In this document: positions 1-5,294 of the stretch, piece by piece
Numbering within the stretch: the stretch's first letter is position 1
Layout of the letters: the number at the start of each line of letters is the position of its first letter
DNA from: Synergistota bacterium
Lineage (GTDB): Bacteria > Synergistota > JAGHAJ01
Assembly (NCBI GenBank): GCA_021161545.1
Contig: JAGHAJ010000080.1
Coordinates: forward strand, 1-5,743
Direction: 5' to 3'
Length of the DNA stretch: 5,743 bases
Position numbers and translations under genes: made by a program
The notes under the pieces: generated by a model
Database searches by the model: none
What the model was told of the DNA's origin: nothing
What the model saw: the letters and a program-made list of their open reading frames with translations, nothing else

Positions 1-129
1 CGTCCAGAGGCAATAATATTTGGTGTTGTCAAGGCATGGCAGAAACTGGAGAGATTAAGAGCAGGGGAGGATGCTGGAGAACCAGAAGTTGTGGAAGAGG
101 AAAAGGCTGCTGTTAGTGAGGAGGGGTAG
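1..129 (+). CDS. mbhJ: Group 4 [NiFe] hydrogenase small subunit (NuoB/MbhJ-like), 3' end only
   Basis: Only the last 42 codons are in the window, in frame 1, ending at TAG 127-129. The segment begins RPEAIIFGVVKAW, which matches the C-terminal RPEAI..G..K region of NuoB/MbhJ/EchC proteins, just after the last cysteine ligand of the proximal [4Fe-4S] cluster in that family. The cluster-binding cysteines are therefore outside the window and cannot be checked. In this family the subunit passes electrons between the ferredoxin-like subunit and the NiFe site of the large subunit, on the cytoplasmic side of the membrane. The final 20 or so residues are strongly acidic (AGEDAGEPEVVEEE and beyond), probably a disordered tail. 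The next gene starts 2 nt after the stop, so they share a transcript. The family call rests on this short segment plus the four following genes. Confidence 0.8.
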   Translation, partial: RPEAIIFGVVKAWQKLERLRAGEDAGEPEVVEEEKAAVSEEG

Positions 130-131
130 CG

Positions 132-647
132 ATGGATGTACTGTCTGCTGATGAACTTTTAGAAAAGATACAGCAGAAATTTGGAGAGAGGTTGAAAGAA
201 GCAGAGGTTAAGGAACGTGCGATGACGGATGCACCACCTCCTATAAGGAGGGTATGGGTAAGGGTGGATAGAGAGGATTTTAGGGAACTGCTGAAGTTTT
301 TGATGGAGTTTGATTTTCCTCATCTTGCTGTTGCCTCTGCGGCAGATATGGGTGATGAAATAGAGCTTATTTACCATATCTCTTTGTTTCAAGGTAAGAG
401 GTTTAAAGAAGTTTATGTAAACATAAAGGTTAGGGTTCCCAAAAGTGACCCTAAGATACCTACTATTACGGATCTCATTCCTGGCGCACTTTCTACTGAG
501 CTTGAAAAACAAGAAATGATGGGTGTGGATGTTGTAGGTATACCAAAGGAAAAATTATTCCTGCCATGGGATTTTCCGGAAGGTGTCTATCCGTGGCGTA
601 GGGATGAAACAGGACCAAAAGACGATGTGGTTAAATATGTGAGGTGA
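132..647 (+). CDS. mbhK: Hydrogenase NuoC-like 30-kDa subunit (MbhK/EchD-like)
   Basis: This 171-residue protein belongs to the complex I 30-kDa (NuoC) family, as shown by the core fold region (about residues 37-105) and the C-terminal signature ELEKQEMMGVDVVGIP (123-138), followed by LFLPWDFPEGVYPWRRDE (142-159). It corresponds to the NuoC ERE.yDlfGI region. The protein carries no cofactor. In Mbh/Ech complexes it is a structural part of the peripheral arm, packing against the large subunit. The ATG at 132 is chosen because GAGGAGGGG (118-126), inside the last codons of the upstream gene, lies 5 nt before it. The length is typical of the short hydrogenase version and it is not fused to the large subunit, unlike HycE of formate hydrogenlyase. 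Alternative: the K subunit of an Mbx/Mbs-type complex, which the large-subunit motifs argue against. Confidence 0.88.
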   Translation: MDVLSADELLEKIQQKFGERLKEAEVKERAMTDAPPPIRRVWVRVDREDFRELLKFLMEFDFPHLAVASAADMGDEIELIYHISLFQGKRFKEVYVNIKVRVPKSDPKIPTITDLIPGALSTELEKQEMMGVDVVGIPKEKLFLPWDFPEGVYPWRRDETGPKDDVVKYVR

Positions 648-656
648 TAGAAGGTG
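641..656 (+). promoter_or_regulatory. Ribosome binding site and GTG start of mbhL
   Basis: GAGGTG (641-646) overlaps the end of mbhK (stop TGA 645-647) and lies 7 nt before the GTG at 654. No ATG at a good distance is in frame, and the reading starting with this GTG gives the expected N-terminus of the large subunit, so GTG is taken as the start. The overlap of stop and ribosome binding site suggests translational coupling. Confidence 0.7.
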
Positions 657-1892
657 GCAGAGCATATAAATGTTTCTTATAATGTGCCTGTAGGTCCAAT
701 CCATCCGGCACTGAAGGAACCTGTAAATCTTACGTTTGAGGTAGAGGGCGAAAGAATCGTAGATGTGAAGGTTAAGCCTGGTTGGAATCACCGGGGTATA
801 GAATTTATGGGTATGGAGAGGAACCCAATTCAGGTTATACATCTTGCAGAGAGAATATGTGGAATATGTTCTTTTGTTCATGCTATATCTTTTGTTCAAG
901 CGGTTGAAGAGGCTGCAGGTATTCCTGTTCCAGAGAGAGCACTTTATATTAGGGCTATAGTAGGGGAGATGGAAAGGATACATTCTCACCTGCTATGGGC
1001 TGGTGTAGCTGCACACGAACTGGGTTTTGACACACTTTTGCATTATAGCTGGCAATTAAGAGAAAAGGTCATGGACGTTCTGGAGATAGTCACGGGTAAT
1101 AGGGTAAACTATGGAATGATGGTATTTGGAGGGGTTAGGAGAGATATCACTCCTGAGAGAGAAAAGGCACTATTTGACATGATAAACTATTACAGGAGAA
1201 ATAGTGATAGGCTGAAGGAACTCTTTCTTGAAGATCCAACCGTAAAGCTAAGAACCAGAGGGTATGGAATTCTCACTTATGATGAAGCGCTTAAACTGTG
1301 TGCAGTTGGTCCTACGGCGAGGGCATCTGGGCTTGCCATAGATGTGAGGCATGATGAACCCTATGCAGGCTACAAATACCTGAATGTGGAACCTATATTA
1401 CCAGATGCCTACACGGGTGAAGTTATAGGAGACCTTTACGACAGGTTTGTTGTGAGATTATTAGAGGTAGACCAATCAGTTGACATTATAGAAGAGGCTC
1501 TGGAAAAGATACCTGAAGGAGAAATAACGAGTGAGCCAAAACTTCCTAAACTTATGGTTACGCTGAAGAAGGCTGAGGGAGATGGTTTTGGCAGGCATGA
1601 GGCACCGCGGGGAGAAGTTGTACACTTTGTCAGGTTGAAAGCTGGCAAGGATAACCTTGATAGCTGGAAGGTAAGGGCATCTACATATGGTAATCTTATG
1701 ACTTGGCCTCCGATGTTTAAGGATACGCAGATAGCAGACATACCAATAGTAGTTGCCTCTATAGATCCATGTATAGGTTGTATGGATAGGGTTACCGTTG
1801 TCAACAGGAGGACGAAAACGGAAAATGTGCTTGTGTATGATGATCTACATCGCTTGAGTGTAGAAAAAACGAGGAGGTTGCAGAGGAAATGA
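654..1892 (+). CDS. mbhL: Group 4 membrane-bound [NiFe] hydrogenase large (catalytic) subunit, NuoD/MbhL-like
   Basis: The 412-residue protein carries the NiFe active site and reduces protons to H2 or oxidises H2. Two ligand motifs are visible. The N-terminal one is RICGICSFVH (67-76), with C69 and C72. The C-terminal one is DPCIGCMDR (371-379), with C373 and C376. NuoD of respiratory complex I lacks these cysteines, so this is a real hydrogenase subunit. PVGPIHPAL (12-20) and GWNHRGIE (43-50) are typical of the NuoD/group 4 family. The 33 residues after R379 match in length and position the extension that an HycI-type endopeptidase removes from HycE after nickel insertion; a similar processing step is inferred here. 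The start is GTG (see separate entry). The stop overlaps the start of the next gene as ATGA. The gene order fits Mbh better than Ech. Alternatives are other group 4 subgroups; assignment to a precise subgroup needs a phylogeny. Confidence 0.93.
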   Translation: MAEHINVSYNVPVGPIHPALKEPVNLTFEVEGERIVDVKVKPGWNHRGIEFMGMERNPIQVIHLAERICGICSFVHAISFVQAVEEAAGIPVPERALYIRAIVGEMERIHSHLLWAGVAAHELGFDTLLHYSWQLREKVMDVLEIVTGNRVNYGMMVFGGVRRDITPEREKALFDMINYYRRNSDRLKELFLEDPTVKLRTRGYGILTYDEALKLCAVGPTARASGLAIDVRHDEPYAGYKYLNVEPILPDAYTGEVIGDLYDRFVVRLLEVDQSVDIIEEALEKIPEGEITSEPKLPKLMVTLKKAEGDGFGRHEAPRGEVVHFVRLKAGKDNLDSWKVRASTYGNLMTWPPMFKDTQIADIPIVVASIDPCIGCMDRVTVVNRRTKTENVLVYDDLHRLSVEKTRRLQRK

Positions 1893-2887
1893 ATGTTGCG
1901 TTGCTTATCGTGGTCAAGGTATTGGGTGTGATAGGTGTGGCGTTCCTCTCTGTGTTTGTGGGTTTGCTCTATAAAGGGATAGATAGGAAGCTTGCTGCCC
2001 ACATGCAGGGTAGGGTTGGTCCTCCCATACTTCAGCCGTTTTGGGATGTTGGGAAGTTGCTTCAGAAGGAAAATATTGTCCCTGACAATGCTGTAGTGTG
2101 GTTATTTAATACCGTTCCATTTTTTGCGTTGATATCTACTATTACCATTATGATGTATATTCCTATGGGTGGTTTACCGCCGGTGTTATTTGGAAGTGGT
2201 GATGTGATAGTTATTGTGTATCTGCTTACGATTGCAGGGATATCGATGGTGATAGGTGGTTCTTCTTCTGGTTCGCCATATGCAGCGGTGGGTGCACAGC
2301 GTGAGATGGTTACTATGATAAGCTATGAACTACCGTTGGTGATGGTTGTAATATCCCTTGCATGGAGAATATCGAAGTTGACAAATCTACCAGCGTTTTC
2401 TCTTTTGACCTTTACGCAGTATCCATTGTGGAGTTATACTGGTATTCTCGGGGGTTTGGGGTTACTTATACTTCTTATTGTTTTGCTTATGGTTACACCT
2501 GCAGAACTCTCTAAATTACCAATGGATTTGCCTGAGGCTGAGACGGAGATAGCTGGAGGACTTCTTGTGGAGTACTCTGGTAGAAATTTAGCACTTTTCT
2601 ACATTGCAGATGCCGTGAAGGTTGTTGTTATGTCTTCTTTGATCGTGGTATTGTTTTTCCCCTATGAAATATCTGGTGTTCTCGGTATCTCTGGAGGTGT
2701 TGCGTATGTGTTGGACTTTCTGTTCTTCTGGGTTAAAGTGCTGGGTATCATGATACTTGATGTGACTTCTATCAGAGTAGCAGCTGCAAGGTTTAAGATA
2801 AACCAAGTTGCGACTGCTTACTGGATGCCTGTGTTCTTTTTGAGTCTCGTTGGGCTTGGACTTCTTGCCGTGGATATGGCATTGTGA
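1889..2887 (+). CDS. mbhM: Hydrogenase membrane anchor subunit (NuoH/MbhM/EchB-like)
   Basis: This 332-residue, very hydrophobic protein has about eight predicted membrane segments (roughly residues 4-29, 73-91, 105-124, 145-160, 184-203, 235-257, 270-291 and 311-331). It belongs to the NuoH family: GRVGPPILQPFWDVGKLLQK (41-60) is the cytoplasmic loop after the first helix, AQREMVTMISYELPLVM (136-152) carries the conserved R-E-x-SYE pattern, and LPMDLPEAETEIAGG (210-224) is the acidic loop that in complex I lies next to the quinone and proton-transfer path. In Mbh-type complexes it anchors the hydrogenase arm to the membrane and links catalysis to ion movement. It starts at an ATG that overlaps the mbhL stop by 4 nt (ATGA, 1889-1892). 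GAGGAGG at 1871-1877 is a somewhat distant ribosome binding site, with AGAGG (1882-1886) closer, so coupled translation from mbhL is likely. The length is normal for the family. Confidence 0.92.
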   Translation: MNVALLIVVKVLGVIGVAFLSVFVGLLYKGIDRKLAAHMQGRVGPPILQPFWDVGKLLQKENIVPDNAVVWLFNTVPFFALISTITIMMYIPMGGLPPVLFGSGDVIVIVYLLTIAGISMVIGGSSSGSPYAAVGAQREMVTMISYELPLVMVVISLAWRISKLTNLPAFSLLTFTQYPLWSYTGILGGLGLLILLIVLLMVTPAELSKLPMDLPEAETEIAGGLLVEYSGRNLALFYIADAVKVVVMSSLIVVLFFPYEISGVLGISGGVAYVLDFLFFWVKVLGIMILDVTSIRVAAARFKINQVATAYWMPVFFLSLVGLGLLAVDMAL

Positions 2888-2897
2888 GGTGGTATAA

Positions 2898-3293
2898 ATG
2901 AGAGTATGGGGTCAAGTAATGAAGCAGTTGTTTAGCAAGCCTTTTACAAATCTCTTTCCTGCCAAGTATAAACCGGATTCGGTTACGGATTATCTCCAAA
3001 AGGTCTCTAAGGGAGAAGCGGCTATAAATCCTCCAGTGCCTGTACCTCCAGATTTCAGGGGTAAGATTGAGTATAATAGGGATAAGTGCATAGGGTGTAG
3101 GATGTGTATAAGCGTATGTCCTGCTGATGCGATAGAATTCATTCCAGATACCAAGAAAGTGAAGTTTTATATGACCCGTTGCACATTTTGTGCAATGTGC
3201 GTGGATATATGCCCTACGAAGTGTATAAAGATGACGGACGAGTTCTTAATGGCTGTGGAGGACAGAAATTCGCTGGAGACGATAGTGGGGTAA
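2898..3293 (+). CDS. mbhN: Hydrogenase ferredoxin-like 2x[4Fe-4S] subunit (NuoI/MbhN/EchF-like)
   Basis: This 131-residue protein holds two classic [4Fe-4S] motifs: CIGCRMCISVCP (C64, C67, C70, C74) and CTFCAMCVDICP (C95, C98, C101, C105). One extra cysteine, C109, follows. The N-terminal FSKPFTNLFPAKY segment (12-24) resembles the amphipathic start of NuoI/MbhN proteins, which lies along the membrane. The subunit is the likely entry point for electrons from reduced ferredoxin, passing them to the small subunit. The ATG at 2898 is supported by GAGGTGG (2886-2892), which overlaps the mbhM stop. An in-frame ATG at 2919 (giving MKQLFSKP) is possible but has a worse ribosome binding site. It is the last gene of the hydrogenase unit: its stop is followed 16 nt later by the -35 box of the glnA promoter. 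Confidence 0.93.
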   Translation: MRVWGQVMKQLFSKPFTNLFPAKYKPDSVTDYLQKVSKGEAAINPPVPVPPDFRGKIEYNRDKCIGCRMCISVCPADAIEFIPDTKKVKFYMTRCTFCAMCVDICPTKCIKMTDEFLMAVEDRNSLETIVG

Positions 3294-3309
3294 CACCTTA
3301 TTGGGTGGG

Positions 3310-3339
3310 TTGACACATCTGGGGTGAGTGAGATATAAT
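3310..3339 (+). promoter_or_regulatory. Consensus sigma-70 promoter for glnA
   Basis: A perfect -35 box TTGACA (3310-3315) and a perfect -10 box TATAAT (3334-3339) are separated by 18 bp. Transcription should start near A3346, 7 nt downstream of the -10 box. No extended -10 TG is present. The promoter lies in the 102-nt gap between mbhN and glnA, so glnA and the two regulatory genes have their own start independent of the hydrogenase operon. Such a strong promoter implies that control acts after initiation, which fits the terminator placed directly downstream. Confidence 0.85.
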
Positions 3340-3342
3340 TTT

Positions 3343-3363
3343 TTTAGGGCAAAGGTGCCTAAA
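3343..3363 (+). promoter_or_regulatory. Candidate ANTAR-type antiterminator hairpin overlapping the terminator
   Basis: The left arm and loop of the terminator can refold. G3347, G3348 and C3350 pair with C3359, C3358 and G3357, with G3349 bulged. The stem extends through A3346-U3360 and the U3343-U3345/A3361-A3363 pairs if those U residues are transcribed. The loop is then AAAGGU (3351-3356), with A at position 1 and G at position 4, which is the hexaloop signature known for ANTAR antiterminator targets. The refold removes the left arm of the terminator, so the two structures exclude each other. Against it: known targets have two such hairpins and no upstream partner is visible, and the stem is weaker than the terminator, so protein binding would be required. 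The function is inferred. Confidence 0.4.
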
Positions 3364-3384
3364 CCTTTGCCCTAATTTTTTATT
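3344..3384 (+). terminator. Intrinsic terminator in the glnA leader
   Basis: An inverted repeat forms a perfect 13-bp stem: left arm 3344-3356 (core TAGGGCAAAGGT) and right arm 3363-3375 (core ACCTTTGCCCTA), with a 6-nt loop GCCTAA (3357-3362). It is followed by six T residues (3376-3381) and then ATT. There is no matching T-tract on the complementary strand, so it works in the + direction only. It would end hydrogenase read-through transcripts. It also lies downstream of the glnA promoter and begins at about +1, so it must also stop most glnA transcripts unless it is overridden. This makes it an attenuator as well as an operon end. Confidence 0.88.
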
Positions 3385-3385
3385 C

Positions 3386-3404
3386 AGGGGGGAATGTGGT
3401 GGTG
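3386..3404 (+). promoter_or_regulatory. Ribosome binding site and triple GTG start of glnA
   Basis: AGGGGGG (3386-3392) precedes three consecutive in-frame GTG codons at 3396, 3399 and 3402. Spacing is 3, 6 and 9 nt respectively, so 3399 or 3402 may be the true start; the protein would differ by only one or two residues. The ATG at 3394 is out of frame and hits TGA after three codons. Confidence 0.6.
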
Positions 3405-4739
3405 AGTAGGGATGCCCAGATTGAAAGGGTAATAAGGATGGTCGAAGAGAGGGAAGTTAAGTTTGTAGAGATATGGTTTTCTGATATTCTTGGTTTTTTA
3501 AAGAGTTTTACAATACCCAAGGAGATGCTGGAAAATGCGTTTTCTGAAGGTATGGGGTTTGATGGTTCTTCTGTCCTTGGTTTTACCAGAATAGATGAGA
3601 GTGATATGGTTGCTATACCAGACCCTTCTACCTTTGCGATACTTCCATGGAGAGCCGGAAGAAATGGTGTAGCAAGAATGTTCTGTGATATCTATTTGCC
3701 TGATGGAACGCCATTTGAAGGGGATCCAAGGTATATTCTTAAAAGAAATCTTGAGATGGCAAGAGAACTTGGTTTTACTGCATTTATGGTAGGGCCTGAG
3801 ATGGAGTACTTCTATTTTAAGGATAGCAAAAGCCCTGAAGTGCTTGACCGGGGAGGATATTTTGACCTGATACCCAGAGATGAAGCAATAGACCTCAGAA
3901 GACAGACAGTATTGGCACTTGAGTCTATGGGTATAGAGGTGGAGTATACCCATCATGAAGTTGCTCCTTCACAGCATGAAATAGATGTAAGATATGCGGA
4001 TGCTTTGAGGATGGCAGACATTGTTATGACATTAAGACTAACGGTTAAGGAGATTGCAAGGGTGAATGGATTCTATGCAACATTTATGCCAAAACCGATA
4101 TTTGGAGAAAATGGTTCTGGTATGCATGTTCATATGTCACTGTTTAAGGGAAGCAATAATGCTTTCTATGACCCGAATGGTAGATATGGGATGCTTTCAG
4201 ATGATGCCATACACTTTATTGGAGGATTGCTTTCACATGCTAAGGAGATAACGGCAGTTACATGTCAGTGGGTAAACTCCTATAAGAGGCTTGTTCCTGG
4301 ATATGAAGCACCTGTGTACATTTCGTGGGCAAGGAGGAATAGGTCGGATCTGATAAGGGTGCCTATGTATAAGCCGGGGAAGGAGCTCGCCACGAGAATA
4401 GAGTACAGGAGTCCAGACCCTGCAGTAAATCCCTATCTTGCCTTTGCGGTCATGCTGGCTGCTGGTATTGATGGTATAAGGAATGGTATAGAGCCACCTG
4501 AACCGGTTGAGAAGAATGTATATGAGATGTCGGAAGAAGAAAGGCGTTCTTACGGCATAGGTTGTTTGCCGGGCAGTCTTATAGAGGCCATATATGTTGC
4601 CCAAGAAAGTAGAGTGGTGAAGGAGGCGTTGGGGGAACATACCTTTAAGCAGTTTATAGATAACAAGCTTATAGAGTGGGATAAGTATAGGGTACATGTG
4701 ACCCAGTATGAGGTTGATAGATATTTACCTCTGTTATAG
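3396..4739 (+). CDS. glnA: Glutamine synthetase, type I-alpha
   Basis: The 447-residue enzyme makes glutamine from glutamate, ammonia and ATP in the cytoplasm, as a dodecamer in this family. Visible hallmarks are DGSSVLGF (56-63), GPEMEYF (133-139) with metal-ligand glutamates E135 and E137, HHEVAPSQHEID (186-197) with E188 and E195, NGSGMHVH (239-246) with H244, the glutamate-flap region NSYKRLVPGYEAP (294-306), and EYRSPDPAVNPYLAF (336-350) with R338. The length is close to the roughly 444 residues of the Bacillus enzyme, and the 25-residue insertion of the adenylylated I-beta form appears to be absent. R65 lies in the position of the feedback-related arginine R62 of Bacillus. A tyrosine (Y376 in KNVYEMSEEE) aligns with the adenylylation site but is also present in I-alpha enzymes. 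The gene is preceded by its own promoter and leader terminator and followed 18 nt later by an ANTAR regulator, which suggests control by antitermination. Confidence 0.97.
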   Translation: MVVSRDAQIERVIRMVEEREVKFVEIWFSDILGFLKSFTIPKEMLENAFSEGMGFDGSSVLGFTRIDESDMVAIPDPSTFAILPWRAGRNGVARMFCDIYLPDGTPFEGDPRYILKRNLEMARELGFTAFMVGPEMEYFYFKDSKSPEVLDRGGYFDLIPRDEAIDLRRQTVLALESMGIEVEYTHHEVAPSQHEIDVRYADALRMADIVMTLRLTVKEIARVNGFYATFMPKPIFGENGSGMHVHMSLFKGSNNAFYDPNGRYGMLSDDAIHFIGGLLSHAKEITAVTCQWVNSYKRLVPGYEAPVYISWARRNRSDLIRVPMYKPGKELATRIEYRSPDPAVNPYLAFAVMLAAGIDGIRNGIEPPEPVEKNVYEMSEEERRSYGIGCLPGSLIEAIYVAQESRVVKEALGEHTFKQFIDNKLIEWDKYRVHVTQYEVDRYLPLL

Positions 4740-4746
4740 TTCTATT

Positions 4747-4760
4747 GGAGGGGTTTTTTG
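4747..4760 (+). promoter_or_regulatory. Ribosome binding site and TTG start of the ANTAR regulator
   Basis: GGAGGGG (4747-4753) is followed by TTTT and then TTG at 4758. No ATG or GTG gives the expected start, and the TTG yields MKVIVVDDEP, the normal beginning of a receiver domain. The rare start codon may keep regulator levels below those of glutamine synthetase from the same mRNA. The 18-nt gap after glnA has no hairpin, so the two genes are co-transcribed. Confidence 0.75.
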
Positions 4761-5294
4761 AAGGTCATTGTGGTAGATGATGAACCTATTATAAGGATGG
4801 ATTTGAAGGAAATACTAAAGGAACTTGGATATGAGGTGGTAGGTGAAGCATCTGCCGTAAAGGAGATGTTGAGTCTTATAGATGATGTAGTGCCTGACGT
4901 CGTTTTGATGGATATAAATCTTTCTGATGGAAATGCTTTGACCGTAGCAAAAGATGTTGCGAAGAGGGCGGCACTTGTAGTTATCACAGCCTATGCAAAT
5001 AAGGAATTTATAGAAATGGCAAAAGATGCGGGTGTTGTAGGTTACCTTGTTAAGCCTTTTGGAAAAGAAGATGTATATACAGCCGTGGAAATAGCTGTCC
5101 ATAGCTACAGGAAGTTGAAAGTGACAGAAGAGAGATTAAGAAACAGGAAACTTATAGAGCGTGCTAAAGGTATAATAATGCAGAAACTTTCTATCAGTGA
5201 AAGTAAGGCGTATAGATACCTTCAGAAGTTATCTATGGATAGTGGTAAGAGCATGAAGTCTATTGCAGAGGAGATTATAGACAGGTATGGATAG
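4758..5294 (+). CDS. Response regulator with receiver and RNA-binding ANTAR domain (NitR/AmiR-type antiterminator)
   Basis: The 178-residue protein has a receiver domain (about 1-115) with all key residues: acidic pocket D7 and D8, phosphoacceptor D52 in LMDINL, T77 and K99 in KPF. A helical linker (about 116-130) leads to an ANTAR domain (about 131-178) with the family pattern LIERAKGIIMQ (132-142), AYRYLQKLSM (151-160) and a final SIAEEIID helix. ANTAR proteins such as AmiR, NasR and EutV bind hairpins in leader RNA and prevent termination; phosphorylation promotes dimerisation and binding in EutV. The position directly after glnA, with a terminator in the glnA leader, points to glnA as the target, as with nitR next to glnA in clostridia. 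It probably receives phosphate from the kinase encoded next. Start is TTG. No DNA-binding domain is seen. Confidence 0.93.
   Translation: MKVIVVDDEPIIRMDLKEILKELGYEVVGEASAVKEMLSLIDDVVPDVVLMDINLSDGNALTVAKDVAKRAALVVITAYANKEFIEMAKDAGVVGYLVKPFGKEDVYTAVEIAVHSYRKLKVTEERLRNRKLIERAKGIIMQKLSISESKAYRYLQKLSMDSGKSMKSIAEEIIDRYG

Noticed and set aside
1436-2002. A 188-codon open frame on the minus strand across the mbhL/mbhM junction.
   Set aside because: It lies opposite two well-identified genes, its protein resembles nothing recognisable and is serine/threonine rich in the way of antisense reading of these codons, and it has no promoter or ribosome binding site of its own.
3294-3334. An upstream P1 hairpin partner for the ANTAR-like loop.
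   Set aside because: AxxGxx words exist here (3300-3305, 3327-3332) but the flanking bases do not pair, and the region lies upstream of the predicted transcription start.
3394-3405. ATG at 3394 as the glnA start or a leader peptide.
   Set aside because: It is out of frame and reaches TGA after three codons (Met-Trp-Trp), with only 1 nt between it and the ribosome binding site; too short to be credible as a leader peptide.
3498-3956. Long open frames on the minus strand inside glnA (also 4233-4697), and opposite mbhK/mbhL (159-512, 555-989).
   Set aside because: They are shadows of strongly conserved coding sequence on the + strand, and the translations are rich in Tyr, Cys, His and Arg without motifs.
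4066-4251. A 61-codon + strand open frame inside glnA.
   Set aside because: It lies wholly within the conserved ATP/glutamate-binding part of glutamine synthetase in another frame and encodes no recognisable protein.
4512-4545. Tyrosine Y376 in KNVYEMSEEE, at the place of the GS adenylylation site.
   Set aside because: The same tyrosine occurs in I-alpha enzymes such as the Bacillus one, which are not adenylylated, and the I-beta insertion is missing. It is not evidence for GlnE control.
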